A DNA stretch of 64,000 nt from Monarcha castaneiventris obscurior. Its lineage: Eukaryota; Chordata; Aves; Passeriformes; Monarchidae. Within the stretch, counting starts at the first letter, position 1, and every line of letters starts with the position of its first letter. This document shows, in pieces, positions 14,614 to 26,805 of the stretch. The notes under the pieces were generated by a model. The model saw only the letters and a program-made list of their open reading frames with translations, was not told the DNA's origin and ran no database searches. The stretch spans positions 10,167,001 to 10,231,000 of the forward strand of contig JAMPIT010000230.1 in the NCBI GenBank assembly GCA_026261815.1. Direction: 5' to 3'. The position numbers were made by a program, and so were the translations under genes.

Positions 14614-14716
14614 CACAGAATCATAGAATAGTTTGGGTGGGAAGGGACCATAAAGATCATCCAGTCCCAACCCCTTGCTGTGGGCAGAAACACCTTTCAG
14701 TAGACCAGGTTGCTTC
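14614..14716 (-). mobile_element. CR1 LINE 3' end fragment
   Basis: Reverse-strand CR1 tail: AGAATCATAGAATAGTTTGG, GGGAAGGGACC, then CATCCAGTCCCAACCCC and AGACCAGGTTGC. The similarity fades after about 14716. Confidence 0.9.
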
Positions 14717-16225
14717 TCTCTGGAGCTGCTCAGTCACAGGCAAAAGGGAAGCTAAAAGTCTTCTCATCTCACTGACTGCCACGGCAAAAGTACTAGAAAT
14801 CCTGGTAGGCCTTTTCACCCATCTGGATGGTCAGCTTAAGGCAGAAGCAGTCAGGAAGCCACTCAGCAGGTGGATGGACACGAGAAGGGCAGGGTCCTCC
14901 CTGTGCTGTGGAGCAGGAGCTGCAGTCCTGGGGTGTGTGCTCTGCCTGCCCTCACAGCTCAATCCAGGACATGGCCAGGTCCCCACTGGGAACAGGGTAC
15001 TCTCCCCTCACTACTCCCTAAAAGCAAACAGTGATCCTGAAAAACATATATTATTTTAAGCCTTTAGATTTTTAGAACAATCTTGTTTTCCATAGAGCTG
15101 AAAAAGATGTCTAACCAGTTTTGAAAGTTCACAAACAGCAACCAATATGAAGTGTACAAACCTGCAGTAAGTGCTGGCACCTTGGTGTAGTTGAAATGGT
15201 CAAGTATTCTTTCACAATACTTTGGTATGGATCACAATTTTCTTCCTTGTACCACTGCATTAATGGAACCTTTCCCATGCCTTACCTGTCTGGGGTAATA
15301 ACTTCTGCTTGTTCAGAGTACTGCTGACATTAATAATGAAATGCAGTAAGAATAACATCCCCTCACAAGGGCAGGAGAACATAGCCTTGATGCAGTGCCC
15401 AAGTTTGGCTTCCCCAAGTGAAACTCTTGGGGGACACAGCCCCAGCGTCCCTCAAGTGCAGAGCATTAGTGAGTGCTCAGCACCTCTCACAGTACGAGCA
15501 AGACTGAGCAGCTGCAGCCCACACTGACTGCCTGGGTTAAGATTTTCTCGACTTATCCTCAAAGCTTTTCAAACCCTGATCCTAACAGAGGTCTTAGGAG
15601 ACTTTTTAATCTTCATACTTCTCAAACTCAATTTAATTTAGCTGCTCCTCTCAAATCAAGTCAAAGACTTAGAGGGATTTGAGGAGAAATACAACCTTCT
15701 TTCATTAAAAGCAGGGTCTTATCACAGATGTTTGTGATTTGTATTGTCCTGGCAATAGGGGAGATCGTGTAACTGGGAGTGTTTATTTTCTATGAGGCAA
15801 TTAAGTTTGAGAGATATGATTGTAATTCTATGTGCTTACTTGCAAAACTGTGTACTCACACCTGGGCTGGGCCTGGCCACTCTGGCACCAGTTGCTGAAG
15901 TTACTTGTGTGTGCACATATCAAGGGCTTTGCGAGGTCAAAGAAGACCATTCAACTGAGATTTGAAAAACCTTGTCAGTGTAAAAAAATTCTTATCAATT
16001 TGAGAAAAATATTGGGTTTTTTACATCCCATTGCACTTTTCCCATCAAATCTACAGAAATGAAACATTAACAGAAGAGAAACAGAGCAGAACAGAAAGTT
16101 CATTATTACATATGAAGTGCTCTCCTCTTCAATTTAGAAAGATGGAGTTTTTTCTCATGTTAAATAATTATTCATCTGAATTCATATCCCCTTTTATTCT
16201 GCACCCTGTTTTAATATCTCCTGAG

Positions 16226-16310
16226 CAAAAAAAATAAAAAAAAAAAAACCAAAACCAAACCCAAAACAAACAGATGAAAAAAACAACAATATCCCCCCCC
16301 AAAAAATCCC
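16226..16310. repeat. A-rich low-complexity tract with C-run
   Basis: Poly(A) with scattered T and C passes into AAACC-type repeats and a C-run. Open frames crossing it on the minus strand give only Phe/Trp-rich nonsense. Confidence 0.85.
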
Positions 16311-18223
16311 CAACAATTAACTTACATGACAGAGAGAAGGTTGCCTGGACCAGGCTATTACTTGCCAAGCAAGGACAGCCACAACTATAGATTACAAAAA
16401 TGCAGTGTTCTGTTTTGACTGAGAATGAGCTTTTCCAGTAAAATATGATGCCAATTAGCATTTACTGTACATCAAAAAGACTGGTTCTTAACCTTTTATG
16501 ACACTAGAAAGAGCTGAAGACACTTCAGTTAGTCATATGATATACAGGTACTCAGTTAATCATAAAGCACAAACACCCTCCTCAGATAATCACACAAGAA
16601 CTGCTAATTATGAAAAAAACAGATTTTAGTGAAAAAAAAGAAAAAAAACAACGATTATTCTAAAACTTTTCTCCTGGGCAAGGTGATTTCTCCTCTTTTC
16701 TTGTACTGATGTTTATTACATTCAGTCTTTGCTCAAGGGATTTTCTTCCACCAGCTTACTGTTCTCAGCTACATCTAATCTTTCACACCTGTTCAGATTC
16801 TTTAACCCTTGAAGTTAAAAATCCTGTGCATTGATACCTCTCTTAATTAACTTCACTGCTTGTATCTGAAATCATATTGAAGAATTTGGTATGAAAGTTG
16901 GTTCTTAATCACTTTCATTTATACCTCCTAAAATATGATACAAATCAACCCATATTTCCCAGTCAGTGGCCAGTTCCTGCTTACCTGAATTCTCCCACTC
17001 CCAATAACTTCCACCCAAAGACCAGCCAGATGAAGCTGATCCCAGTGAAGTTTCTGGTGACAAAATGAAACAAAGCAATCAGAAGCATTTTTAAACCGAG
17101 TGCATTCTCCTTAGGACAGAGGACCTGTACTATTGAATTAGGATTAATTATTATGGAATTATATACTAGTGCTGAATTAGTAGGTCATGAGTTCATCAGT
17201 GTCTTTTGACATCAGCATAGGAAGAGTACTTAGTCCTGATCAGCTGCAAGTTGTCCTCAAGCTCAAATACCAGTGTTGTCCTTCAGCATCAGAAATGTTC
17301 ACAGAATCTAAAAAATTTGCACTACATCTTGCAATGTCTAACAAGAAATGCTGCATTATATCAGGTTTTTTTGCCAGATTCTACAAGCATGCCACAGAAT
17401 AGTGAATATAGATACAAAATGAAATGTTGTGGTCAAGGTAACATATCTAGAAGATTGATTAAAACCTCTAGTTAAAGATTATGGCAAAAACTACCATTTA
17501 CTTGGCACATTGGGACTAACACCACAAGAGTAATTTTTGAAGCCTACACAAGACTACGAGATAAAACTCTCAGAAGCCTGACTACCTCCTGAAAACCTTG
17601 TTTTCGAAACAGTTAGCAATATATGTGTACGTGTGTAGGGATGGTCATGTACATCAAAACAAAAAAGAATTCAAGACACATTATTGTTTCACCTTTTTTT
17701 GGAAAAAATTTAGTTGAGATGCAGCAGGTGTTACTTATGTTGGTTAATGTGGCTGTGGAAGGCAGGATGCTGGATGGTATAAGGAACCATAGGATGCAAA
17801 GTCTAAACGGAAATGAGTTTATCAGGCTCTGTCTCTAGAGACAAAGTGATTATTCCATCAAAATGGCTATTCAAAAAGGGGACTCTCTGACAGGGAAAAA
17901 AACAGATTGAATGAGGGTCATAGGGGGATAGTGTGCATTGTTCAAATATTGATAAATAAGCTGCACAGAAGGGGGTAGAACCTGAGGTACCAGTCACAGC
18001 AATGGAATTGCCTGTTTACCGGATGAGGAGAATTACCGAGGTAAAAATCCCCTGGTAATGGACAGGGCATAAGAATGCAGAAGGACAGACAGACCCATGT
18101 GAAAATCTTAAGATTGACAGGGATGGAGTAGTAACTGCTATCTCCAGATTTACAGGCAGTAGGAATGGAGCCACACTGATCAGCCAGAACCCCTTTTTTC
18201 CAATCAAATTATGGTTTAACAGA

Positions 18224-18240
18224 GTGTGTGTGTGTGTGTG
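18224..18240. repeat. GT microsatellite
   Basis: About 8.5 uninterrupted GT units followed by GT/GA-rich bases. Confidence 0.9.
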
Positions 18241-18549
18241 AGTGAGTGTAAAATGACAGATTACATACAAATTGCTCTTCACTTCTTATAATTACAAAGT
18301 TGGTGTTCTGTTCCTATTAGTGCCTGGTTTTCCAGCACAGTTACCTAGAGCTACTGGTGTGTAATTACATGTTTCACAGAGAGGCACATTCACAGGAAGC
18401 CATGACTAAATGGTTATACTAAACTAGCCTCTCATGTATTAGTCCCTCTTTACATGCAAGAAAAATGGAGTTTGACTCTTCCCTCATGTTAACACCGGTT
18501 TTGAATTGATCTCATCTCACTGCCTCTACATGTGATATGCCATTGCAAG

Positions 18550-18603
18550 TAGAAGATGCTGATCTGCTGTTTCAATTAGAAGATGCTGATCTGCTGTTTC
18601 AAT
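18550..18603. repeat. Perfect 27-bp tandem duplication (2 copies)
   Basis: 18550-18576 and 18577-18603 are identical, beginning TAGAAGATGCTGATCTGCTG. It is a recent minisatellite-like duplication in anonymous DNA. Confidence 0.95.
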
Positions 18604-21600
18604 TAACTTCTCAAGATACATAGTTTCCTCCAAATATTAATGGTATACAGAACCAAAAAAAAAAAAAGGAAAAGTGATGTTTATATATATAATGTCAAAT
18701 TTCAAAAGAATGAATGATTTAACCAATGTAAGCATAAGAATAAACTTCCACTATGCAGCAAAGGAATGCAGAGTATGAGGGAACTTTCACATCTTTCACA
18801 TATATTTTTATGTACATAGCGATACAGGTGTGCATTGACCTTGAAATTTTTATATATAATAAAACAATTCTTATGACCAGAGAGAAGAAAGAGAAAAAAA
18901 GTTCTAAAAAATATTTTTCCTCCATCACTAACCCAATCCAATTCCAATAAAGTGACTAAGAGGGGCTGGGTGGAGAACCTTATTCAAATACATTAGGATT
19001 CATACTTTTTTTTAAATATGGCTGACTCTTACTATAGAATTGCCATGCAACTTGTCAGTTGCATACATACTATATGTTATAAAAAGTTCCCCCTTACAGC
19101 TGCATCATTGATTTTATTTGGAGGAACTTTGCTTATCTCACCTTTATATGAGACTTTTCCTTGCATAGGAGTAGGTAGAAGGGAATGGTGAGCACAGAAG
19201 ACAGACAGCTGTGTTATTTTGTGTCTGCACAGCACAGTGGAGTCATTACCACTGCAAAATGTCAGCAACCTGCAGGAGGTTTGTCTTTCCCCTCATAGTA
19301 AAATGAAAGCAGATCTGCACCTCCAGATTGCATCCTTCCATCGGAGTAGACAGTGAAAGTATTACTTAGCAATTATCTTTCTCATATTAGAGATACAGAA
19401 TGGTAAGTCTGGAAAAAAACTTGATTCCATAGGACTTTTTTAAAGATAGCGGGGCAGACTGAACTGTCATTTTGACACTGCAGTGTTAGGATATTTTTTA
19501 AAACTGCTTATATTAATCGTGTCAGTGAAGGAGGAAAATTATGCAAAGAACTATTGACTAAATCACCTGCAAAGGGTTTATATTGACAACTGATACTCTT
19601 CCCAAATGAAGCTCTGAGCTGAGCATCACCCTTTACAGTTATTCACAGCATAACTCCGAGTTCCCTCTCTTTTCACAGGGAAACAATGGGTTTCGGTGTT
19701 GCTCCTCTTCTAGCATTACTAGGATTTCATTTTATCCCATTTCAGAATAAATGGAGCTCAATAAAAATGTCTTGTTCTGTGACTTCAGATTAAAGATGCA
19801 CCCAGAAAACCAGGATATGTTAAACAGAAAGTAGGACTAGAAAAATAATACTTCCTCCTGACTGCTCTCTCTTCCTTTCTAAGAGAGTGAGTCTGAGAAA
19901 AAAAAGTTACCTGTTTCCATAAAGGAATATAGGAGAGGGACAGTGGGCCTTCTGTGAATATAAGTTGACTAGTTGAGCAAGAAATGTTTCAAAGACCTTG
20001 AGTGCAAGTCTTTGTTTATTGAGAATAAGCAATCAATCAGCCAGAGCACACAACAAGACCTTGTTCAAACAATGGATAATGCTGAGTGCTTCAGTCACAC
20101 AGCTTAGATTGGACAAGTAAGCTTGACATTACCAGCAAAAAAGGCAAAGTCAACAGCATAAAAGTCACAGAATAAGACAGTTCAGGGAGGTCTCAAGCAC
20201 AGGAATGTTAACATACGTTCAAACGGACAGAGGGCTTTCTTGAGATTTTTCTTAAACAAAATGTTTATTATTTAAAGCTATCAAAACTTGCCTTGAAAAC
20301 TAGATTAAATAAATCCCTTACATTTGAAATCTTTATGACTAAAGGCTCACTTGTGTTAACTTTCATGAGAGTAATAGTACCAAGATTATTTTTTCTTCCT
20401 GAATGTATTTGTATATGTTTTCTAGATTTCATTTACAGCAATAGTCCTCGTTTATAAGCTTCACTTGAAAGCAGGCCAAATGTGAACAACAGCACAGAAA
20501 AGAAATAGTTCACATGATTAAGAAAAAATTAATGTAAAGTCTTGTAAAAAGCAAGAATTATTCTGTGAAATAAAAACATTTTTCTATTTCTCTGTCCAGC
20601 AGTTTCTCAAATATGTCTTAATGTATTACAAATGAAATTATAAGTACTCTCAAATTTTGCAGCCAGTAGGTCATGATAGTCTTCTGCTTACCTGGTGATG
20701 GATGAACTTGCACTATTTACACATGAATTTGGGGTGGGAGAGAGAGAGAAAGGGAAGGGGGTGTGTGGTGAGAAGTGAGAGACCAGATATAGAGAATGAT
20801 TTCACATATTTGGGTTAATGAACAGTAAAAAGATGAGAACATCATTTGCAGCCTGTGAAGTATACTTGAAAACAGAGCTTTGTTCAAGATAAAATTTATG
20901 GGTCTATTTTACATGCTGCTAACTGAAAATCCTATCACATGTAGTCTTCTTTCTCCAGCATTTTCTGTGAAGGTAGTGAAAACCTTCAGATTACACAAGA
21001 TATTTAAGACCATAAGATCATGTCAGCTGTGGTAAAAAACATCGATTCGTAACCCATGCTGTTGCTGAGAACCATTTCTGTGCTGCATCCCAGCAGCCCA
21101 TTCCTCAAACCTTTAGCTGCTCATGTAAGTTTATTTTCCTTGAGCCTTTGCAGAACTTTTTTGTTCAAAATTTCTCTGTTATGTCTCTGCTGAAATTCAT
21201 GCATTTATCTTATTTATGTATAAAAAGAAAAGACTCAACCAAGAATATCCAATGAAAATTTTCTTTTAAGACAATCTAGTACAACTTCTGGTTTTGATAA
21301 ACTCAGCATTCTTGCAGCTACACAAACAGAGGGCATTACATCTCCATAAATAAGTATCAGTCTTATCTCATTTATTTCCACATGCACAGGAGAGACAAAT
21401 GCTGGAAATGGAAGTCTGAGGTATATTTCATAGTGGACAGAACCAGGATGTATTTCCTTCTCATGTACTGCACTGGGTCAAGGGCTCTCCAAGTCCTCAG
21501 TCTCTGTTGTGGTTATGAAACATTCATTTTGCACAGGCAGAAAGGAACTAAATTACACACTGATCACTGTATTCAACTGCTCCTTCTGCCAAAAGGAAAG

Positions 21601-21977
21601 ACACTGTGCTGAATTTTAAATTAAATTAATTTGGTAGATTTTCAGAGTATGAACTGCTTAATGCCCAGTGCATGCCAGAAAGGCATGCAGAAAGGCAACA
21701 GATTGTTGGTTGCTTGAGACTTCAGTGGGTGAATGGCAAAAGCAATAAAAGCTGAATTTGTGCTGTGCTAATTTTACTTCATTTAGAAAAACCATACAAA
21801 AAGGAAGTTACTGCTTGTGATAAAGTCTAGAAAATTTCTTGTTAAATGTATATTGACCTCTAGGTATTTTGAAGCACTCTATCAATTGAAAGACAGAAAT
21901 ATACAAATGGAAAAGGTTCTTATTCATTCAAGCACTAATAATATACATCTTTTTAAATGCAATTTTTAAATTCTAAG

Positions 21978-22010
21978 ATGATGGTGATGATTACGATGAT
22001 GATGATGATG
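21978..22010. repeat. GAT trinucleotide repeat
   Basis: GATGATGGTGATGATTACGA followed by four more GAT-type units; eleven GAT-like triplets in all, two of them altered. Confidence 0.9.
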
Positions 22011-22289
22011 TTAATATTATAAGATAATAGAAAAATGTTTGTGGGATACTGTTATTCTGATCCATAATCAACTCTCCAGGGATTTTTTCACAAATTGAAA
22101 ACTTTGGCTAAAATATATGCAGTTGCATCCCTAATTTATTCCAGCTGGTTATAGGCTTCCCCAAATGATTAGCATGACATACTGGCAAACAGGTGACAAA
22201 CAACAGTAGATGAAAATTTGCCTACACTCAAAGAGGAGTAGGCAACAGTTCAAAATCTAAGGGCTAATTAGTGGTGGTGTTCCCAAGGA

Positions 22290-23110
22290 GCCAATATGGA
22301 GGATGAAATTATTAAATGTCTTCATCAGTGAGCAGGATAGAACAAATACAATGGCTGATGTCAAGCTATGGGGAAAAGTTTCTATGCTGAGGGGCTGCAT
22401 TGCCATGCTTCAAAAATCCAGAAGGCTGGACAGAGAGGAAACACATTAAGCTCAGCAAAGGTAAAGATGGAAATGTCCCTTGTGGCAGTACAAATTGGGG
22501 ACAGACTGCCTGGCTCATAGCTCTGCAAGAGGGGCCTGGGAAGGGATGCAGAATACAATGCTGCCTTCACAGAGAGCACAGCCAGAAAGACAAGGGGAAT
22601 ACTGCTCCTACTCAGCTCTTGTGGGGCTGCATCTAGGTCCAGCTTGGGGCTCACCGATATATGACACATATTTTCAAACTGGAAAGAGTCCAGAGAATGG
22701 TCATTTAGCTGGGGGCTGGAGCAGATTAAATCCAAGGAGAAGCTGGTGGAACATGTTTGCTCAGTGTGGAGAAGAGGAGAGTATATGGGAATTTAATTGA
22801 AGCCTCCTGCTATAGAAAAAGGAGTTTGCGTGAGGGTGGAGCCAAACTCTTCTCTGGGGTGCTCAGCAAGAGGCAACAGTCACAACAAGTTGCAGCAAGA
22901 CAAGATCTATTTGGACATAATAGGATAAAAATGTAGACTGAGAGTGATTAAGCACTGAAAGAGGTTGTCCAGGGACATGGTGGAGTCTTGGGAGATTTGG
23001 AAACATGACTGGACAAGGTCCTAACTAACCTAGTTTAAATCTGAAGTTATTCTAACTTTGGATTGGACAGTGTAACCTTTGGAGGCTTATTTCAACCTAT
23101 CTCTTTGACC
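22290..23110 (+). mobile_element. Degenerate CR1 LINE fragment, about 0.8 kb
   Basis: Plus-strand CR1 text is visible across this stretch: AGGAAACACATTAAGCTCAG, GAGAATGGTCATTTAGCTGG, TTGTCCAGGGACATGGTGGA, GGACAAGGTCCTAACTAACC, and a final TTTCAACCTATCTC that corresponds to the usual CR1 end. The open frames here on both strands (for example 22382-22735) are chance products of the repeat. Both boundaries are approximate. Confidence 0.78.
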
Positions 23111-24557
23111 CCAACTCATCTTATGGTTACCAGCCAGCCTTTGGAGATGGTCTGTAGTTCCTCTGGCATGCCAAATGAAAGCACAAGAGAGAGCTGCCTT
23201 CAGGAGACTGAGTGCAGCAGCAGGATGCAGCAACATTTTCAGGGGATCAGCTAGGCCAGAGCCCTTCTATACATCCACTCTGCTGCAGTATCTGAAGAGC
23301 ATCAAACATTTTTGGAGTTTCTGTAGAGCACAAAAGAGTCTGCTATGCACAGGGGGGAACAGAGCCAGCACAGCAGCTTGCCCAGGAGACCTGAATTCTT
23401 TTATCCTGACCTGTTGTCACAAGCTTTGTTCAATAAACTCACTGGATCTCTCTAGGAAGCCCCAGTGAGGCAGTTTTCACAATTACTCAGAGATCAGTCC
23501 GGTGAGGTCCAAGTCCTTTGGACAGCTTAATAAGATAAATATTTATTAATCTGAGTTACTATAATGGCAGAAGTGTTTATTGTCTGTGAAAATTGCTTCC
23601 TTTTGGTCTCCTCCCTGCAATTTTCTACAGATGGAAGTTGTTCTTTCCCTCACATTGCCTGACTGCTCTCTGAACTCCCCCTCACCTCTCTCCATCCTTC
23701 CTGTGCAACTGGCATTATACTCTGTTTTCAGTTGGTTTTCCACTCTGCTACTACTTCACCCACTCTCCTCTTAGCACAGCCAGCCTAGTAGAACACCCAC
23801 CTGCCATTTTTATGGGTTTCACATGTATCTCTCATGCCCATAATTCCTGCAACCACTTTCTGCATTATTTTGCCTTGTCTGTTTGGATGGTGTGTCAGAC
23901 CAGGTGCTTGGATGCTCGTGGGAATGGGTGTGGTGAATAAAATTTATAGCTTATGGTAACGGAAACATCTTAACAGCACTAAATATCCAGGGTTAGGTAA
24001 GTGCAAACTGCAGGAATTCACTGGACCAGGCAAGAATCCATGAGGGAGTAAAAGTAATGAGATATATTTGTATTTCCAAGCCATCCTTCCTTTGAGCTTG
24101 ACCCCTGGCAGCCCCTGCTCTGGTGCACAGCAGCACCAGGTAGCCATGGAGCACACTGTCCTGCGGCAGAATGAGGAAAGCTCTCCCTTCTGCAAGCTGC
24201 AGCAGGACTCACACAGGCACAGGAGGGCTTTCTCACTTCCCCATATTGTATGCTCCCCTAACCAACACGCAATCAAACTGGCTTTTACAATTCTGGTTTT
24301 TTTTAAGAAAAAGAAATAAACTATAGCTGATTACTCAACACTGAATTGGTGGAATTGTATTTTTATTAGCGAAAGTTAATAAAATCTCTGTGAGAGCCCA
24401 GATTAATGCAGCCCGGTGTTTTAGAGCACCACAGTTGTGATGGCTCTTGGGTGTTAGGGAAGGCATGAGTTGCAGATGAAGCTTTCTGCATGGTGGAGAC
24501 ATTCAGAAATTTTCTCTTCTGATTTTGCTCACTCCATGAGTGAGGTCATCTTGCGAT

Positions 24558-24573
24558 CACACACACACACACA
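24558..24573. repeat. CA microsatellite
   Basis: Eight uninterrupted CA units. Confidence 0.9.
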
Positions 24574-26735
24574 GAGGACGAAGACCTAAACCTCATCTTA
24601 GGAAATCTGGCTAAACAAATGAAAGATGCAGAGGTGTAGCAGAGAGGTATATTTAGTATTCAAACAGATTTTTTGCTTGGCCTTTTTTTTTCCTTTTTAA
24701 TGAACACATAACTTTGGGACACTTCATCCTACTTGTTTCTGGGTAGCTGGCCATTTTCAAAACCCATAACTTTATTCACTTTTGTCTACCACTCTACAGC
24801 ATTTTTAGGTAGCTACCAAAGCTCAGGCATTTCCTCTTGCAGCCCCAGGTTTCCAGTGAAGATAGCAATATATAAATACAATCATTTAAACTGCTTTATA
24901 AAGCCCATGAATGTAACCTGTTGTACTTTGCACCTATCAGTCTGTCTGTTGTTATAATTAGAGCATTTTTTGAACAATAAACCTCTAAAAACATCCATCT
25001 TGTAGGTTTTGAAATAAATACAACAGTATGTTAATAAACTCCAGGAAAAAAAAATCCCGCTCCCAGCTCCTACACATGTTCACAGTTGTATTTTTAGGTA
25101 TATATAATAGACAGCAATCTTTGTTTGGAAGCCAACACACACTTCCCCAGTGAACTGCAGGATACGCATAAATAATCAGGGCTGGAGAAAGGTCATCACA
25201 CGGCTAGAGCTGGGGTTAGCAACAGCACCGAGCAAACCAATTGTTCAGAAAGCCTTAAGCAAAGCAAATCAAGCTAAGTGCAACACAACTGACTGCTGAA
25301 AGCTGAAAAGACTTAATCATAGGGATGAGCCAACCTTGAACCTTAACGCTAAATAAATTTTATTAAGAATCGACAAGTTGTGAGAGAAGTTACACAGTTA
25401 AGCTGTAGCTCAAGGGAATAAGTGTGCAAAAACAAGACAAGGAGAATTTAATAAGGCCCAAGGACCACCAGCTGAGCTCACGAGAATCAATCAGTAAGAG
25501 CTTGGTCCCAAGGTCTCCTTGTTACTGCAGTAGGGAACACATTAATGGTATATATTGACTTGCAATGAGCTTCCTGGAAATGTTTCCCTTTTAAATTTTG
25601 CAACATAAAATTTAGTTAACAGCCAACTGCATCTGTTTCCCATCAGAAAAATAAAATAGATTTCATCAAGACCTACTTGCCCAAAAGCTCAATTTCTGAA
25701 CTGAAAAACTGAAAAACTTTCATTTCAATGCATTTGGGCACTGTCTCGTGGTCGTGTCATGATCTCTTTGTTGGGCCAGAGTCCCTGGACAAATTTACCT
25801 GCACCCAAACCTAGGGACTCCCATGCTACAAGCAAGAGCCTCTGCCCAAAAGGGGAAAATGTCTTATGTAAGGCACAGGTATTTTCATAAATAGTAAGCC
25901 CCTCACAACAGCCCATAAATTGTGCCCAGAGTGTATGGCACACTAAGAGTCACTGCTCAGCAGGAGGAAAGGTAGGAGAGAAAAGAGGATTTTCAGAGAT
26001 GTTACACACTTTGCAACTGAATTGGTGTATGTTTTAAACACAGCTTCACAACACTAATTAGCAAGCTAAGCTTTGTGATTTCCTGATACATTCCTGAATA
26101 TCTTAGAAAAACCCTTAGGGAGAATTGTAAAAGGAAGAAATGACACAAATGGACTGTAACTAAACAGAATGAGTTTTGAGTATCACTCCAATCTGTCCAC
26201 AAAGTCTGTTTTCTGTCTGAAATTTCTTCTGTATGTTCTATATGAAGGAAACATATTTGCTTGGTTTTTTGCTTTTCTTTTCCCTCAAAAGTTTCCTGTA
26301 AACTAGATCACACATCTTGCCCTGAATTCTGAAAACATTTTAAATTAATACTGCATACTTAATCTTGTCTTAACATGCCTTTTGTTTGGTTTGTTTGGGT
26401 TTGTTTTTTTTCTTTTGGTCTGGGAGCTACATTTGATGGGATTCAGCAGTTGTACAGCCCTACTGATTAACTGATGTTACAGGAATGTTATGAAACTTAG
26501 GTAACTGAAGTTTGTAAAAAGCTTTACTGAATCTTAAACTAAAGCAGCTTTAGTTTAAGTCAGAAATAGCTATTAGGAGGAGAAAATGGAAGGACATCTG
26601 ATGAAACAATGTATATCAAAACTAAAAAACAGAGGATCTATGCAAATCATAACTAGATGAACACCCATTTTAACTCCTTTAACAGAATAGAGTGATTGAA
26701 TATCACATGCTGGAGCCTGATGTCATTTACCTGAA

Positions 26736-26805
26736 CAGCACTGACAGGAGCAGAGTTACTCCTGATTTACACCAACACAAACAAGACCAGAATCAAGCCA
26801 GGCAA
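26736..26805. repeat. Possible ancient amniote repeat relic
   Basis: GCAGAGTTACTCCTGATTTA followed by CACCAAC and CCAGAATCAAGCC resembles a dispersed repeat found in reptile and bird genomes (from memory). No family name is assigned. Confidence 0.35.

Larger units (their letters stand above)
14717..22289. other. Anonymous DNA with simple repeats
   Basis: No gene supported. It holds the A-rich tract (16226-16310), the GT run (18224-18240), the 27-bp duplication (18550-18603) and the GAT repeat (21978-22010). Confidence 0.6.

Noticed and set aside
14508..15059. 183-codon plus-strand open frame
   Set aside because: Part of it is antisense to a CR1 tail (14614-14716), and the rest has no recognisable domain.
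18016..18282. 88-codon minus-strand open frame
   Set aside because: Its repetitive Thr-His section is a translation of the GT microsatellite.
22382..22800. 117-codon minus-strand and 106-codon plus-strand frames
   Set aside because: They lie inside a degenerate CR1 copy and do not correspond to the CR1 protein frame.
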